Of a stretch of 64,000 nucleotides of DNA, positions 35,474 to 44,237 are shown one piece after another (positions within the stretch are counted from its first letter, which is position 1; each line of letters begins with the position of its first letter). The notes below the pieces were generated by a model. It was not told the origin of the DNA and ran no database searches. It saw nothing but the letters and a program-made list of their open reading frames with translations. The position numbers were made by a program, and so were the translations under genes. Source of the stretch: Martelella mediterranea (lineage in GTDB: Bacteria; Pseudomonadota; Alphaproteobacteria; Rhizobiales; Rhizobiaceae); contig NZ_JAINWJ010000029.1 in the NCBI RefSeq assembly GCF_021021415.1, positions 1-64,000 on the forward strand, written 5' to 3'.

Positions 35474-35966
35474 ATATCGCAACGATCCTTGCGCGACAAA
35501 CTCTCCGGCGCATGCGCAGTTATCGGATGGAACAAGTTTGCCTCGCCTTGCAATCTCGGTTCCATTGCCACGTCGAGGCCGAAACAGTCCCGCCCAAGCG
35601 ATGTCGCGACAAACAGAACCGGATCGTCGCCAGCCCCTGGAGTTCAGCATCCGCCTTCCACCTCGCAACATAACGCCGGCTCTTGCTTTCCGGTTTATGC
35701 TGCAGCCCCGGAACAGACGCCCGATCCCATTCGACAAGAGCAGCGTCATTTCCCGCGATGGCTGCGGTTGGCAGCAGATTCATGATGCTTGCCACCGCCG
35801 GGATTATTCGCCTTCTCCTGCTTGATGTCCGGCTAGAGGGTTCGGCGCTGATCACGCGGCGCCTGGCTGCGGTTTTCGCGGTTTTATCCGGCCCGTTTCT
35901 GAGGTTGCTTGATACTATACGAACGTGCAATAAGGGGCGCGTTCGTATTCCAGAAGAGGACATCTG
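35474..35966. other. Intergenic stretch upstream of the catabolic island
   Basis: About 490 bases without a supportable gene; several short frames on both strands lack ribosome sites or family likeness. The last 60 bases contain the candidate TetR operator (35913-35932). The drop in codon structure suggests a decayed region at the island's left edge. Confidence 0.45.
35913..35932. promoter_or_regulatory. Candidate TetR operator, copy 1
   Basis: TACTATACGAACGTGCAATA, 34 bp before the 2-hydroxyacid dehydrogenase start. It shares TACTATAC-N3-CGT-N-CAA with the site at 39782-39801 in the tetR/M20 divergent promoter. The core ACGAACGT is palindromic. Control by the BetI-like TetR is inferred. Confidence 0.5.
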
Positions 35967-36923
35967 ATGACCGGATCTCGGCCAGTTCATGGCGTGTATC
36001 TCAGCCCCATGCTTGATCTCGAAGATCTCTATGGCTCCGCTGTCGCGGCGGCCGGAGAGGAGGTGGTGCTGCGCCGCCCCGAACAGGTTTCAGACCCGGA
36101 GCGGATCAGCTTTGCCGTCTGCTGGCTGCCGACGGCTGAGAGCCTAAAGGCCTATCCCAACCTCAAACTGGCCATGTCGATTGGCGCAGGCGTCAACGAC
36201 CTGCTCGATAACCCAGGGCTGCGACCGGAGATTGCTATTGCGCGGGTGCGCGATCCGCACCAGGCGGCGTTGATGGCGGGTTATGCCGCTCATGAGGTGC
36301 TGCATGTCTCGCGCGGATTTTCCGCGCTTGCGCGCTCGGCGGCCGAGGTGCGCTGGGCGCCGCTGCCGATGCGCCCGCCGGAAGATACGATCGTTGCGGT
36401 GCTGGGCAATGGCACGATGGGCGCGGCCGTTACGAAAGCGTTGCGCGCGCTGGGGTTCAGCCTGCGGGTCGCTTGCCGCACCGCGCCTGCCGAGCCGATC
36501 GACGGTGTCCGGTATTTCAGTGGTCCCGATGGCGTGATCGAGGCGACGACGGGCGCCCATTTCGTCATCAATGCCCTGCCGCTCACGCCTGCTACCGAGA
36601 ACGTGCTGAACGAGCGCCTGTTTGCGGCCATGGCGGCGGAGAGCTGGCTGATCCAGATCGGCCGGGGCGAGCATCTGGTCGAGGCCGATCTCGTGCGGGC
36701 GCTGGATGCCGGGCAGCTTGCCGGCGCCACGCTCGATGTCTTCCGAGAGGAGCCGCTGCCCGAAAATCACCCGTTCTGGCAGGATTCGCGCCTGCGGATC
36801 ACGCCCCATATCGCAAGTGATTCAATGCCTGAGGTGGTTGGCGAGCAGATCGTGGCAACCGCTCGCGAACTGCGCGACGGCATTCCCCTCAGCCTCGGCG
36901 TTGAACGCGCGCGCGGCTACTGA
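35967..36923 (+). CDS. D-2-hydroxyacid dehydrogenase (glyoxylate/hydroxypyruvate reductase A-like)
   Basis: A 318-aa NAD(P)-dependent 2-hydroxyacid dehydrogenase. The Rossmann motif VAVLGNGTMGAAVTKAL is near residue 140. The catalytic trio is Arg in IQIGRGEHLV, Glu in DVFREEPLP and His in RITPHIAS, as in GhrA. It interconverts a 2-oxo acid and its D-hydroxy acid in the cytoplasm. The next gene, a class II aldolase, begins 19 bp downstream, so both are co-transcribed. In this island it could reduce the keto acid produced by the aminotransferase. Confidence 0.88.
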   Translation: MTGSRPVHGVYLSPMLDLEDLYGSAVAAAGEEVVLRRPEQVSDPERISFAVCWLPTAESLKAYPNLKLAMSIGAGVNDLLDNPGLRPEIAIARVRDPHQAALMAGYAAHEVLHVSRGFSALARSAAEVRWAPLPMRPPEDTIVAVLGNGTMGAAVTKALRALGFSLRVACRTAPAEPIDGVRYFSGPDGVIEATTGAHFVINALPLTPATENVLNERLFAAMAAESWLIQIGRGEHLVEADLVRALDAGQLAGATLDVFREEPLPENHPFWQDSRLRITPHIASDSMPEVVGEQIVATARELRDGIPLSLGVERARGY

Positions 36924-36942
36924 CCTGATGAAGGAGAGCGTA

Positions 36943-37710
36943 ATGACTGAAGCAGCCCACCCAGCCCCTGCGGGTATGAGCGAGGCCGAGTGGCAGGCGC
37001 GCTGTGACCTTGCGGCCTGCTACCGGCTGGCCTGGCACTACCGCTTCACCGACCTGATCTACACACATATCACCGCCCGCGTTCCGGGCGAGGAAGGCCA
37101 TTTCCTGATCAATCCCTATGGCCTGTCCTGGGAGGAGATCACCGCCACATCGCTGGTCAAGATCGATGTCGACGGCAACAAGGTCGGGGACCGTCCTTAC
37201 CCGGTGAACCCGGCGGGTTTCACCATTCACTCGGCGATCCACCGCGCCAGTCACGACGCCGCCTGGATCATGCACACGCACACCCGGGCGGGCGTGGCCG
37301 TGTCGACGCTGGAGGAGGGGCTGCTGCCGCTCAACCAGATCGCATTGCAGTTCCACAACCGGATTTCGTATCATGATTACGAGGGCATCGCGCTGGATCT
37401 CGCCGAGCGCGACCGGCTGGTGGCGAGCCTTGGCGACAATCCCGTGCTGGTGCTGCGCAACCACGGCCTGCTGACGACCGGATCCACTGCGGCCTCGATG
37501 TTCAACACGATGTTCTACATGGAGCGGGCCTGCGAGATTCAGGTTGCCACGCTCTCCATGGGGCAGCCGATTCGCGCCGTGCCCGCCGATATCGCCGCCC
37601 ATGTGGCAAGGCAGTATGAAAGCTCGATGGGCGATGAGGACGATGTGGCGCTAGAATGGGCCGCGCATCTGCGCCTGCTGGAACGGATTGCGCCGGACTA
37701 CCGGGACTGA
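36943..37710 (+). CDS. Class II aldolase/adducin family protein
   Basis: A 255-aa class II aldolase-fold protein. Metal-site candidates are the histidines of IMHTHTRAG and the distal His in LVLRNHGLLTTG; FLINPYGLSWEEITATSLVK is the substrate-phosphate region. Lacking a kinase or sugar partner, it belongs to the adducin-like subgroup that includes decarboxylases and non-sugar aldolases. The start at 36943 has AAGGAG seven bases upstream. It is second gene after the 2-hydroxyacid dehydrogenase; the terminator at 37733 ends the operon. Confidence 0.86.
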   Translation: MTEAAHPAPAGMSEAEWQARCDLAACYRLAWHYRFTDLIYTHITARVPGEEGHFLINPYGLSWEEITATSLVKIDVDGNKVGDRPYPVNPAGFTIHSAIHRASHDAAWIMHTHTRAGVAVSTLEEGLLPLNQIALQFHNRISYHDYEGIALDLAERDRLVASLGDNPVLVLRNHGLLTTGSTAASMFNTMFYMERACEIQVATLSMGQPIRAVPADIAAHVARQYESSMGDEDDVALEWAAHLRLLERIAPDYRD

Positions 37711-37732
37711 GCGTTACTCAACCGAACGATTG

Positions 37733-37769
37733 AAAGAAGAGCCGGCGCGGCAAGCGCCGGCCCTTCTTT
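37733..37769. terminator. Bidirectional intrinsic terminator
   Basis: GCCGGCGC (37741-37748) pairs with GCGCCGGC (37754-37761), flanked by AAAGAAGA on the left and CTTCTTT on the right. It separates the convergent aldolase and aminotransferase genes and has a T-rich end on both strands. Confidence 0.85.
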
Positions 37770-37771
37770 GT

Positions 37772-38971
37772 TCAGGCCGGGGTTGCGGCCTCGGCTCCTG
37801 CCTCACAAAGCCGGGACGCCAGCGCCGCGATGCGACGCACGGCCTCGTCCAGTTCATCATCGGGCAGCGTCAGGCCAAGGCGGATCAGGTGTCCGGCTTC
37901 GGTGCCGAAGCTTTCGCCGGGCATCACCGCCACGGCTTCCTCTTCCAATAGCCGCCAGGCGAAGGCTTCGCCGCCAAGGCCGGTCTGTGAGACATCGACC
38001 ATCATGAACATGCCCCCCTGCGGCGGGAAGGACGACAGCCCTTTCGCTGCCTCGAAGGCCGCCTGACAGGCGCGCGCCCGACGGGAAAGCGCGTTGCGCA
38101 GGCGCTCGGCGGTGTCATAGTCATTGGTCAGCGCCGCTTCGGTCATGTCCGCGATGAAGGGCTGGTTGCCGAAAAGCATCGTTTCCGAGATCGGCAGGAC
38201 AAGGCGCATCGCCTCGACCGGGCCCACGGCCCAGCCACTGCGGAAGCCCGTGGCGGCGTGGCTTTTCGAGATCGAGGACACGACGATGGTCCGCTCGCGC
38301 AGCGCCGCAAATTCCAGCGGCGAGCAGAAGTCGCCCATAAAGATCAGGGATTCATAGACCTCGTCGCAGACGATCCAGAGATCCTTCTCGATCGCGATGT
38401 CACCGATGGCCTTCATGGTGTCGCGATCGATGACCGAGCCGCTGGGATTGTGCGGCGTGTTCAGCAGCAGCACGCGGCTTTGCGGCGTTATCGCCTCCCG
38501 CAGATCCTCGGGCTGCGGTACGAAACCGTGCTCCATCTTCAGCGGCACGGGCTGCACCCTGGCCCCGGTCGCCTCGACCACGCCGTCATAGGTGGCGTAA
38601 TAGGGATCGCCGATCAGGACGCCGTCGCCGTCTTCGACCAGCGCCAGCATTACGGCGAAAAGCGCGGTCTGGGTGCCGGGAAAGCACAGGATGTTCTCCG
38701 GGCCGATACCGGGCAGGCGCGGGGCATAGGTGGCCTCCAGCGCGCTGACCAGCCCGGTTTCGCCGCGGCCGTTGGAATAGCGGGTGCGGCCCTTACGCAT
38801 CGATTGCGCGCAGATCTCGACAAGGTCCGGATCTGTGGGAATGTCCGGCTCGCCGATGGTCAGCATGATGATCGCCTCGCCTTGCGCATTGCGGTCGCGG
38901 GCGGCGTTGTGAACGGCCCATTTATCGCCGCCCAGATCCCTGAGCCTGCGGGTGATTGATGCGTAGTGCAT
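37772..38971 (-). CDS. Pyridoxal phosphate-dependent aminotransferase (class I/II)
   Basis: A 399-aa fold-type I aminotransferase. Landmarks are GEPDIPTDPDLVE, YSNGRGETGLVSAL, NTPHNPSGSVIDR, the aspartate in DEVYESL, the Schiff-base lysine at about residue 236 (SSISKSHAATGFRSGW), and RLGLTLPDDEL with the carboxylate-binding Arg. It converts an amino acid to the 2-oxo acid. It follows the TetR gene by 15 bp on the same strand. The likely substrate is whatever the island imports; aspartate- and arylpyruvate-type enzymes share these motifs. Confidence 0.9.
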   Translation of the reverse strand: MHYASITRRLRDLGGDKWAVHNAARDRNAQGEAIIMLTIGEPDIPTDPDLVEICAQSMRKGRTRYSNGRGETGLVSALEATYAPRLPGIGPENILCFPGTQTALFAVMLALVEDGDGVLIGDPYYATYDGVVEATGARVQPVPLKMEHGFVPQPEDLREAITPQSRVLLLNTPHNPSGSVIDRDTMKAIGDIAIEKDLWIVCDEVYESLIFMGDFCSPLEFAALRERTIVVSSISKSHAATGFRSGWAVGPVEAMRLVLPISETMLFGNQPFIADMTEAALTNDYDTAERLRNALSRRARACQAAFEAAKGLSSFPPQGGMFMMVDVSQTGLGGEAFAWRLLEEEAVAVMPGESFGTEAGHLIRLGLTLPDDELDEAVRRIAALASRLCEAGAEAATPA

Positions 38972-38986
38972 GTATTTTCCTTATTG

Positions 38987-39634
38987 TCAGAGTGCGACAG
39001 CGCGCACCAGTGTCTGGTCGGGCAGGCGTAGAATGCCCTCGGCGGCGGCGAGCGCTATGCCCGGCAGGCGCGCGGGATCGTAAAGCCCGTGCCCGAGAGA
39101 GCCTTCCAGCCAGAGGCCGTCGATCAGCCCGTTGAGTGCGATGGCATGGCGGTGGCACGCCGCCGGATCTGCGGGCAGCCCGTGCTGCACCAGAACCGGA
39201 TGGACCAGTTCCTCCAGCAGATCGAGGAACTCGCGGTAGCTTTCCCGGTGGATATCGGCGTAGCGCTGCCCGGAGCGGACACGCCCGATGAATGTCGCCC
39301 ACAGCGAAACCTTGCGCGCGGAAAGGTTCGGTTGCCTGACATTGGCCGCGATGAAATGCGCCAACGCCTGCGCCGGTCCTTCCGAGGCCGCATGGGCGGA
39401 GGCCGCCGCCGCCCCCGTCAGATTGTCCATCAGGTAGGCGTAGGCTTCATGGACCATTTCGTCCTTGGACGCATAGTAGTGCCGGATCAGCCCCGGCGAA
39501 ACGCCCGCGCGATCCGCGATTTTGCGCACGCTGGCGCCGCCCATGCCGTCTTCGGCCAGACAGTCCAGCGTTGCCTCGAGGAGTGCGCTGCGCCGCGCAT
39601 CCACGCCCAGACGTTGGTAGCTCCGCCTTGTCAC
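38987..39634 (-). CDS. TetR-family regulator, BetI-like
   Basis: A 215-aa repressor. Its HTH reads LLEATLDCLAEDGMGGASVR then KIADRAGVSPGLIRHYYASK, the BetI-type signature (VSPGLIRHY), and a TetR_C_6-type ligand domain follows. The start is GTG at 39634 with AGGAGG nine bases upstream; the first ATG would remove the N-terminal arm. Upstream, in the gap to the divergent M20 amidohydrolase, is an operator candidate that recurs before the 2-hydroxyacid dehydrogenase. It probably governs its own aminotransferase operon plus both plus-strand operons. Ligand unknown. Confidence 0.88.
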   Translation of the reverse strand: MTRRSYQRLGVDARRSALLEATLDCLAEDGMGGASVRKIADRAGVSPGLIRHYYASKDEMVHEAYAYLMDNLTGAAAASAHAASEGPAQALAHFIAANVRQPNLSARKVSLWATFIGRVRSGQRYADIHRESYREFLDLLEELVHPVLVQHGLPADPAACHRHAIALNGLIDGLWLEGSLGHGLYDPARLPGIALAAAEGILRLPDQTLVRAVAL

Positions 39635-39781
39635 CCTGATGTCCTCCTGCCTTTTGATGCCTCTGCGACAGCTTTGGGGGCTTTCGTGGCGGCAACCAAG
39701 TCATTCTTTTATTCATTTTTCAGACCGAACCGCCCCGGGAAACAACGCGTCGGGAACCGGCTGGTCGCTAATTTGTTTCCG

Positions 39782-39801
39782 TTACTATACATTCGTACAA
39801 C
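39782..39801. promoter_or_regulatory. Candidate TetR operator, copy 2
   Basis: TTACTATACATTCGTACAAC in the 256-bp gap between tetR and the M20 gene. It matches the copy at 35913-35932 in TACTATAC, CGT and CAA, and its reverse complement carries ACGAATGT against ACGAACGT there. The TACTAT could also serve as a -10. Confidence 0.5.
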
Positions 39802-39890
39802 ATTGCGGTAAATAGCCTACCGCACCCGAACCTGAAATACCCAATGCCCCGTGTTGGAGAGGCGGTCTCCGCATGGGCGGAAGGATACAA

Positions 39891-41078
39891 ATGAACAAGA
39901 TTTCGAATGACCCCGGACCCGAGATCGAAGCGCTCGTCCGAAAGGTCGAGGCGCGGATGATCGAGATCCGGCGCGATATTCACGCGCACCCCGAGACAGG
40001 CTTCGAGACCGTACGCACCGCCGCTAGGGTCGCCGAGGAGTTGCGCGCCATCGGGCTCGAACCGAAGACCGAAGTCGGGCGTACCGGCGTCGTGGCCGAG
40101 ATCAAGGGCGGCGCCCCGGGGCCATGCCTGATCCTGCGCGCGGATATGGATGCCCTGCCGATCCAGGAAAAGACCGGCCTGCCCTATGCCTCGACCGTGC
40201 CGGGCAAGATGCATGCCTGCGGCCATGACCTGCATACCTCCGCTCTTCTGGGGGCGGCCCATGCGTTGAAAAAACTGGCGCCGAAGCTGCGCGGCACTGT
40301 CCGTCTGGTGTTCCAGCCCGCCGAGGAAACGCTGGAGAGCGGGGCCGCCGCGATGCTGGCCGATGGCGCGGGCGAGGGGGCGGACATGGCCATCGCCTTC
40401 CATAACCGTCCCGAACTGGAGGCAGGCAAGGTGCGGCTGAACCGGGGCGCGGGCACCGCGTCCAGCGACGAGTTCAAGGTCACCATTCGCGGCAAATCCG
40501 GCCATGCCGCGCGGCCCCATGCCGCGATCGACCCGATCGTCGGCGCGGCCCATGTCATCGCCCAGCTTCAGACCATCATCTCGCGCGAGATGAACCCGGC
40601 GCAGTCGGCCGTTCTGACCATTGGCCATATTTTCGGCGGCGAGACGCAGAACATCATTCCGGACAGCTGCACATTCGAAGGCACCGCGCGTTGCCGCAGC
40701 GCCGAATCGCGCGATCGCGTGGAAGACTCCTTCCGCCGGATCTGCACCAATGCGGCCGCGGCCATGAATCTCGAAGCCGAGATCGACTATGTGCGCGGCG
40801 TGCCGGCCCTGATCAACGACGACGCCATGGTCGACCGCGCCGCCGCCGCCATCGAGGCCCAGTTTGGCGTGGCGCCGCTCGCGTCCGAGGAGCCGAGTTT
40901 CGGGGCCGAGGATTTCTCGCTTTTCAGCGAGCGCATGCCCTCGATCCAGATTCATGTCGGCGCGCAGACGCCCGGCCGCAACGACCGCGTCCATAACTCC
41001 GACTACCAGCCCAATGAAAGTTGCATCGCGGACAGCGCTATCGTGCTGACCCGCATGGCCACCGAACTGCTCGCCTGA
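39891..41078 (+). CDS. M20 family metallo-amidohydrolase (aminoacylase/hippurate-hydrolase type)
   Basis: A 395-aa M20D hydrolase that cleaves N-acyl or N-carbamoyl amino acids. Di-metal ligands lie in KMHACGHDLHTSALLG (C110, H112), PAEETLESGA (Glu pair), FHNRPE (His) and the C-terminal histidine in DRVHNSDY. A dimerisation lid includes KSGHAARPHAAIDPI. The start at 39891 is chosen for GGAAGGA upstream; a Met six codons earlier lacks one. It is first gene of an operon with a complete polar amino-acid ABC transporter, so the imported substrate may be an acylated or amide-linked amino acid. Confidence 0.9.
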   Translation: MNKISNDPGPEIEALVRKVEARMIEIRRDIHAHPETGFETVRTAARVAEELRAIGLEPKTEVGRTGVVAEIKGGAPGPCLILRADMDALPIQEKTGLPYASTVPGKMHACGHDLHTSALLGAAHALKKLAPKLRGTVRLVFQPAEETLESGAAAMLADGAGEGADMAIAFHNRPELEAGKVRLNRGAGTASSDEFKVTIRGKSGHAARPHAAIDPIVGAAHVIAQLQTIISREMNPAQSAVLTIGHIFGGETQNIIPDSCTFEGTARCRSAESRDRVEDSFRRICTNAAAAMNLEAEIDYVRGVPALINDDAMVDRAAAAIEAQFGVAPLASEEPSFGAEDFSLFSERMPSIQIHVGAQTPGRNDRVHNSDYQPNESCIADSAIVLTRMATELLA

Positions 41079-41117
41079 GCGGTTCCAAATTCAGAAAACC
41101 AACAGAGAGGACTATTG

Positions 41118-41972
41118 ATGTTCAAGATCACACGCGCCCTTGCCGGCGCCGCGCTTTCCGCCGCCCTTTTGGCCGCCTCCGGCGTCCAGGCCGACGTCAC
41201 CGACCGGACCATCGTCATGGCCACCGAAGGCTCCTTCCCGCCCTCCAACATGACGCGCCCCAACGGCGAACTCTACGGGTTCGAGATCGACATGGTGAAT
41301 GAGATCGCCAAGCGCCAGAACCTGAAGATCGAGCTGATCTCGCAGGCCTGGGACGGCATGATCCAGGGCCTCATCGACGGCAAGTACGACGCCATCGTCG
41401 ACGGCGTCAGCATCACGCCAGCTCGCCAGGAAGTGGTCGACTTCACCCACAACTACACGCTTGGCGGCTCGACCTTTGTGGTCATGAGATCGTCCGGCAT
41501 CGATTTGCCGATGGATGGCGAGTCCGCGCGCCTCGACAATCCCGAGAGCATCGGTCCCGCGATCGACGCCGTTGCCGAGGTTCTCGCCGGCAAGACGGTC
41601 GGCGTGCAGCAGGCGACGATCCAGTCCAAGTTCCTTGAGGAATATCTCGAGGATCGCGGCGTCAACGTGCGCACCTACCCGAACGGCCCCGATGTCTACC
41701 AGGACCTCAGCGTCGGACGCATCGATGCGGGCATCGCCTCGCTGACCAATGTCTCGGCCTTCCTCGAAAAGAATGCCGACAAGGCCGCCGCGACCGGCCC
41801 GGCCTTTGGCGGCGGGATAATGGGCAATGGTTCCGGTCTCGTTGTGCAGAAGGGCGACGCCGAGCTGCGCGACGCGCTCAATGCCGGGCTGGAAAGCATT
41901 GTGGCCGATGGCACGCTGGCCGATCTGTCGCGGAAGTGGTTCGGCCTGGTCGTGACCCCGCAACAATACTGA
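41118..41972 (+). CDS. Amino-acid ABC transporter, periplasmic substrate-binding protein
   Basis: A 284-aa SBP_bac_3 protein. Signal peptide ends GVQADV. Domain landmarks are TIVMATEGSFPPSNMTRPNG, GFEIDMVNEIAKRQNLKIEL, QAWDGMIQGLIDGKYDAIVD and the ligand-carboxylate segment SITPARQEVVDFTHNY. It has a cleft Arg as in cationic or polar amino-acid binders. The start at 41118 follows AGAGGA. It lies 39 bp after the amidohydrolase and 7 bp before the first permease. Confidence 0.9.
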   Translation: MFKITRALAGAALSAALLAASGVQADVTDRTIVMATEGSFPPSNMTRPNGELYGFEIDMVNEIAKRQNLKIELISQAWDGMIQGLIDGKYDAIVDGVSITPARQEVVDFTHNYTLGGSTFVVMRSSGIDLPMDGESARLDNPESIGPAIDAVAEVLAGKTVGVQQATIQSKFLEEYLEDRGVNVRTYPNGPDVYQDLSVGRIDAGIASLTNVSAFLEKNADKAAATGPAFGGGIMGNGSGLVVQKGDAELRDALNAGLESIVADGTLADLSRKWFGLVVTPQQY

Positions 41973-41979
41973 CGGGCGC

Positions 41980-42699
41980 ATGACTTCAAATCTGTATCTC
42001 CTGGGCTTCGGCCCCGAGGGATGGGGGCCGGTGCTCGTGCGCGCCGGTCTCATGACCCTCGCCGTTTCGATCGCGGCCTTCCTGCTGGGCACCGTTCTGG
42101 GAACGCTGACCGTCTGGGGACGGGTTTCGGGCAATATCTGGGCCCGCCGGCTCGCGGAAACCTATGTGGTAGTGCTGCGCGGCGTGCCCGACCTTCTGGT
42201 CATCTTCCTGTTCTACTTCGGCGGTCGCCAGGTGGTGGCCTTCTTCGGCACGGCGCTCGGTTTCGAAGGCCCGTTCGACATCAGCGGCTTCGTCGCCGGC
42301 ATGCTGGCGATCGGCCTGATCTCGGGCGCCGCCCAGTCCGAGGTGCTGCGCGGAGCCTACCAGGCCGTGCCGACCGGCACGCTTGAGGCCGGCCGCGTGG
42401 TGGGCATGACGCGCTGGCAGCTTTTCCGCCGCATAACCGCGCCGCAGGCAATGGTGACCGCGATCCCGGGCATGGGCAACCAGTGGCAATCCGTGATCAA
42501 GGAAAGCGCGCTGGTCTCGGTCACCGGTCTGGTTGAAACCATGCGTCAGGTCTCGATCGCCGCCGGCACCACGCAGGAACCTTTCCTTTTCTACGCCGCG
42601 GCAGCCGTCATCTATCTGGTGATCACCACCATGTCCGACCAGGTCTTCCGCCTGCTCGAACGGCGCACGATGGCGGGTTATTCCGGAGAGGCACGCTGA
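41980..42699 (+). CDS. Amino-acid ABC transporter permease (HisQ/M type)
   Basis: A 239-aa inner-membrane permease with about five TM helices and the EAA loop LEAGRVVGMTRWQLFRRITA. The conserved RGVPDLLVIFLFYFGG is in the N-terminal half. It pairs with the following permease, whose start overlaps its stop (TGATG). Confidence 0.9.
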   Translation: MTSNLYLLGFGPEGWGPVLVRAGLMTLAVSIAAFLLGTVLGTLTVWGRVSGNIWARRLAETYVVVLRGVPDLLVIFLFYFGGRQVVAFFGTALGFEGPFDISGFVAGMLAIGLISGAAQSEVLRGAYQAVPTGTLEAGRVVGMTRWQLFRRITAPQAMVTAIPGMGNQWQSVIKESALVSVTGLVETMRQVSIAAGTTQEPFLFYAAAAVIYLVITTMSDQVFRLLERRTMAGYSGEAR

Positions 42700-43385
42700 T
42701 GGATTTTTCCTATTTCGTTTCCCTCTTCAAGGCGCTCCTCTCCGGCCTGCCGCTAACGCTGAATCTCGCATTCTTCGCTCTGTTGGGCGGCTTTATTATC
42801 GGTCTGCTGCTGAACCTTGCGCGCACCACGCGGGTCGGCAACGCCGTCGCCGGGTTCTACGTTTACATCTTTCGCGGCACGCCGTTGCTGGTGCAGCTGT
42901 TCATGATCTATTTCGGCCTGCCGCAATTGGAGTTCATCCGGTCCAGCTTTCTGTGGCCGCTGCTGCGCGAACCCTATTGGTGCGGCCTGATTGCGCTGAT
43001 GCTAAACGACGCCGCCTACACGTCCGAGATCCTGCGCGGCGGACTGCGCGCCGTCCCGAAGGGGACGCAGGAAGCCGCACGCGTCAGCGGCATGTCGGGC
43101 CTTCAGGTCCTGCGCCGCGTGACCCTGCCGATTGCGTTCCGGCAGGCCTTGCCGGCCTATTCCAACGAGATCATCTCGATGCTGAAATCCACGGCGCTCG
43201 TCAGCATGATCAGCCTGATGGACATCACCGGCATCGCCCGCGAGGCCGTGGCGGAGACCTGGCACGCGGTCGAGATCTTCATGTGCGCCGGTCTGATCTA
43301 CCTGGCGATGTCGCTGATTATCACCCGCGCGACATCCCTTGTCGAACGCACCCTTTCTCCCTGGCAATTCGGAGCAAGACAATGA
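42699..43385 (+). CDS. Amino-acid ABC transporter permease (HisM/Q type)
   Basis: A 228-aa permease with five TM helices, IFRGTPLLVQLFMIYFGLPQ and the EAA loop QEAARVSGMSGLQVLRRVTL. It forms the heterodimeric channel with the preceding gene product. Its stop overlaps the ATPase start by four bases. Confidence 0.9.
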   Translation: MDFSYFVSLFKALLSGLPLTLNLAFFALLGGFIIGLLLNLARTTRVGNAVAGFYVYIFRGTPLLVQLFMIYFGLPQLEFIRSSFLWPLLREPYWCGLIALMLNDAAYTSEILRGGLRAVPKGTQEAARVSGMSGLQVLRRVTLPIAFRQALPAYSNEIISMLKSTALVSMISLMDITGIAREAVAETWHAVEIFMCAGLIYLAMSLIITRATSLVERTLSPWQFGARQ

Positions 43386-44155
43386 CTTCCAATCTTTCCG
43401 CAGTCTCCGTCAAGGGCCTGCACAAGAGCTTCGGCGAGAACGAGGTGCTTCGCGGCATCGATCTGACGGCGCATGATGGCGACGTTATCTCGCTGATCGG
43501 CGCCAGCGGCTCCGGCAAGAGCACGCTTCTGCGCTGCATTCCCATGCTCGAAATCCCGGACAACGGCTATATTTCTGTCGGCGACGCGTCTCTGTCACCC
43601 AACGGTGGCGGGCTGACCCGATCCGAGATGCGCACCGTGCGCGCCATGCGCCGCGACCTCGGCTTCGTGTTCCAGGACTTCAACCTGTGGCCGCATCGCA
43701 CCGTGTTGCAAAATGTGATCGAGGCGCCGCTGATCGTGCAGCGTCGCAACAAGGCCGAATGCCGGGAGGAGGCGCTGGCGCTCCTCGAAAAGGTGGGCCT
43801 GCCTGAAAAGGCGGATGCCTGGCCGAACGAACTCTCCGGCGGGCAGCAGCAGCGCGTCGCCATCGCCCGCGCGCTGGCGCAAAAGCCCCGCGCGCTGCTT
43901 TTCGACGAGCCGACCTCGGCGCTTGACCCGGAACTGGTGGGCGAGGTGCTCAAAGTCATGCGCGACCTCGCCGACGAGGGCCGCACCATGATCATCGTCA
44001 CCCATGAAATGGGCTTTGCCCGCGAGGTCTCGACCCGCACGGTCTTCCTGCACCAGGGGATTATCGAAGAGGACGGCACGCCCGACGAGGTCTTCGGCAA
44101 TACCCAATCGGAACGCTGCACCGCCTTCCTCAGCGGCTATTTCGATCGCGCATGA
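43382..44155 (+). CDS. Amino-acid ABC transporter ATP-binding protein
   Basis: A 257-aa ABC ATPase of the polar amino-acid (HisP/GlnQ) group. Walker A GASGSGKST, Q-loop FVFQDFNLWPH, signature LSGGQQQRVAIARAL, Walker B LLFDEPTSALDPE and H-loop VTHEMGF are all intact. The start at 43382 overlaps the permease stop (ATGA); a longer frame only shadows the permease. It is the last gene of the M20-ABC operon and convergent with lysR. Confidence 0.93.
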   Translation: MTSNLSAVSVKGLHKSFGENEVLRGIDLTAHDGDVISLIGASGSGKSTLLRCIPMLEIPDNGYISVGDASLSPNGGGLTRSEMRTVRAMRRDLGFVFQDFNLWPHRTVLQNVIEAPLIVQRRNKAECREEALALLEKVGLPEKADAWPNELSGGQQQRVAIARALAQKPRALLFDEPTSALDPELVGEVLKVMRDLADEGRTMIIVTHEMGFAREVSTRTVFLHQGIIEEDGTPDEVFGNTQSERCTAFLSGYFDRA

Positions 44156-44237
44156 CAAACCGGTTTGGGGTTTGCTATTTTCGATCAGGGCGTTCTTAAA
44201 GGGTTTCTCCGCCAGGTGGTCGCTCGGCGTGAATAGG

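Noticed and set aside
37741-37761. GC-rich palindrome considered as a REP-type repeat
   Set aside because: Flanking A- and T-runs and position between convergent genes make it a bidirectional terminator.
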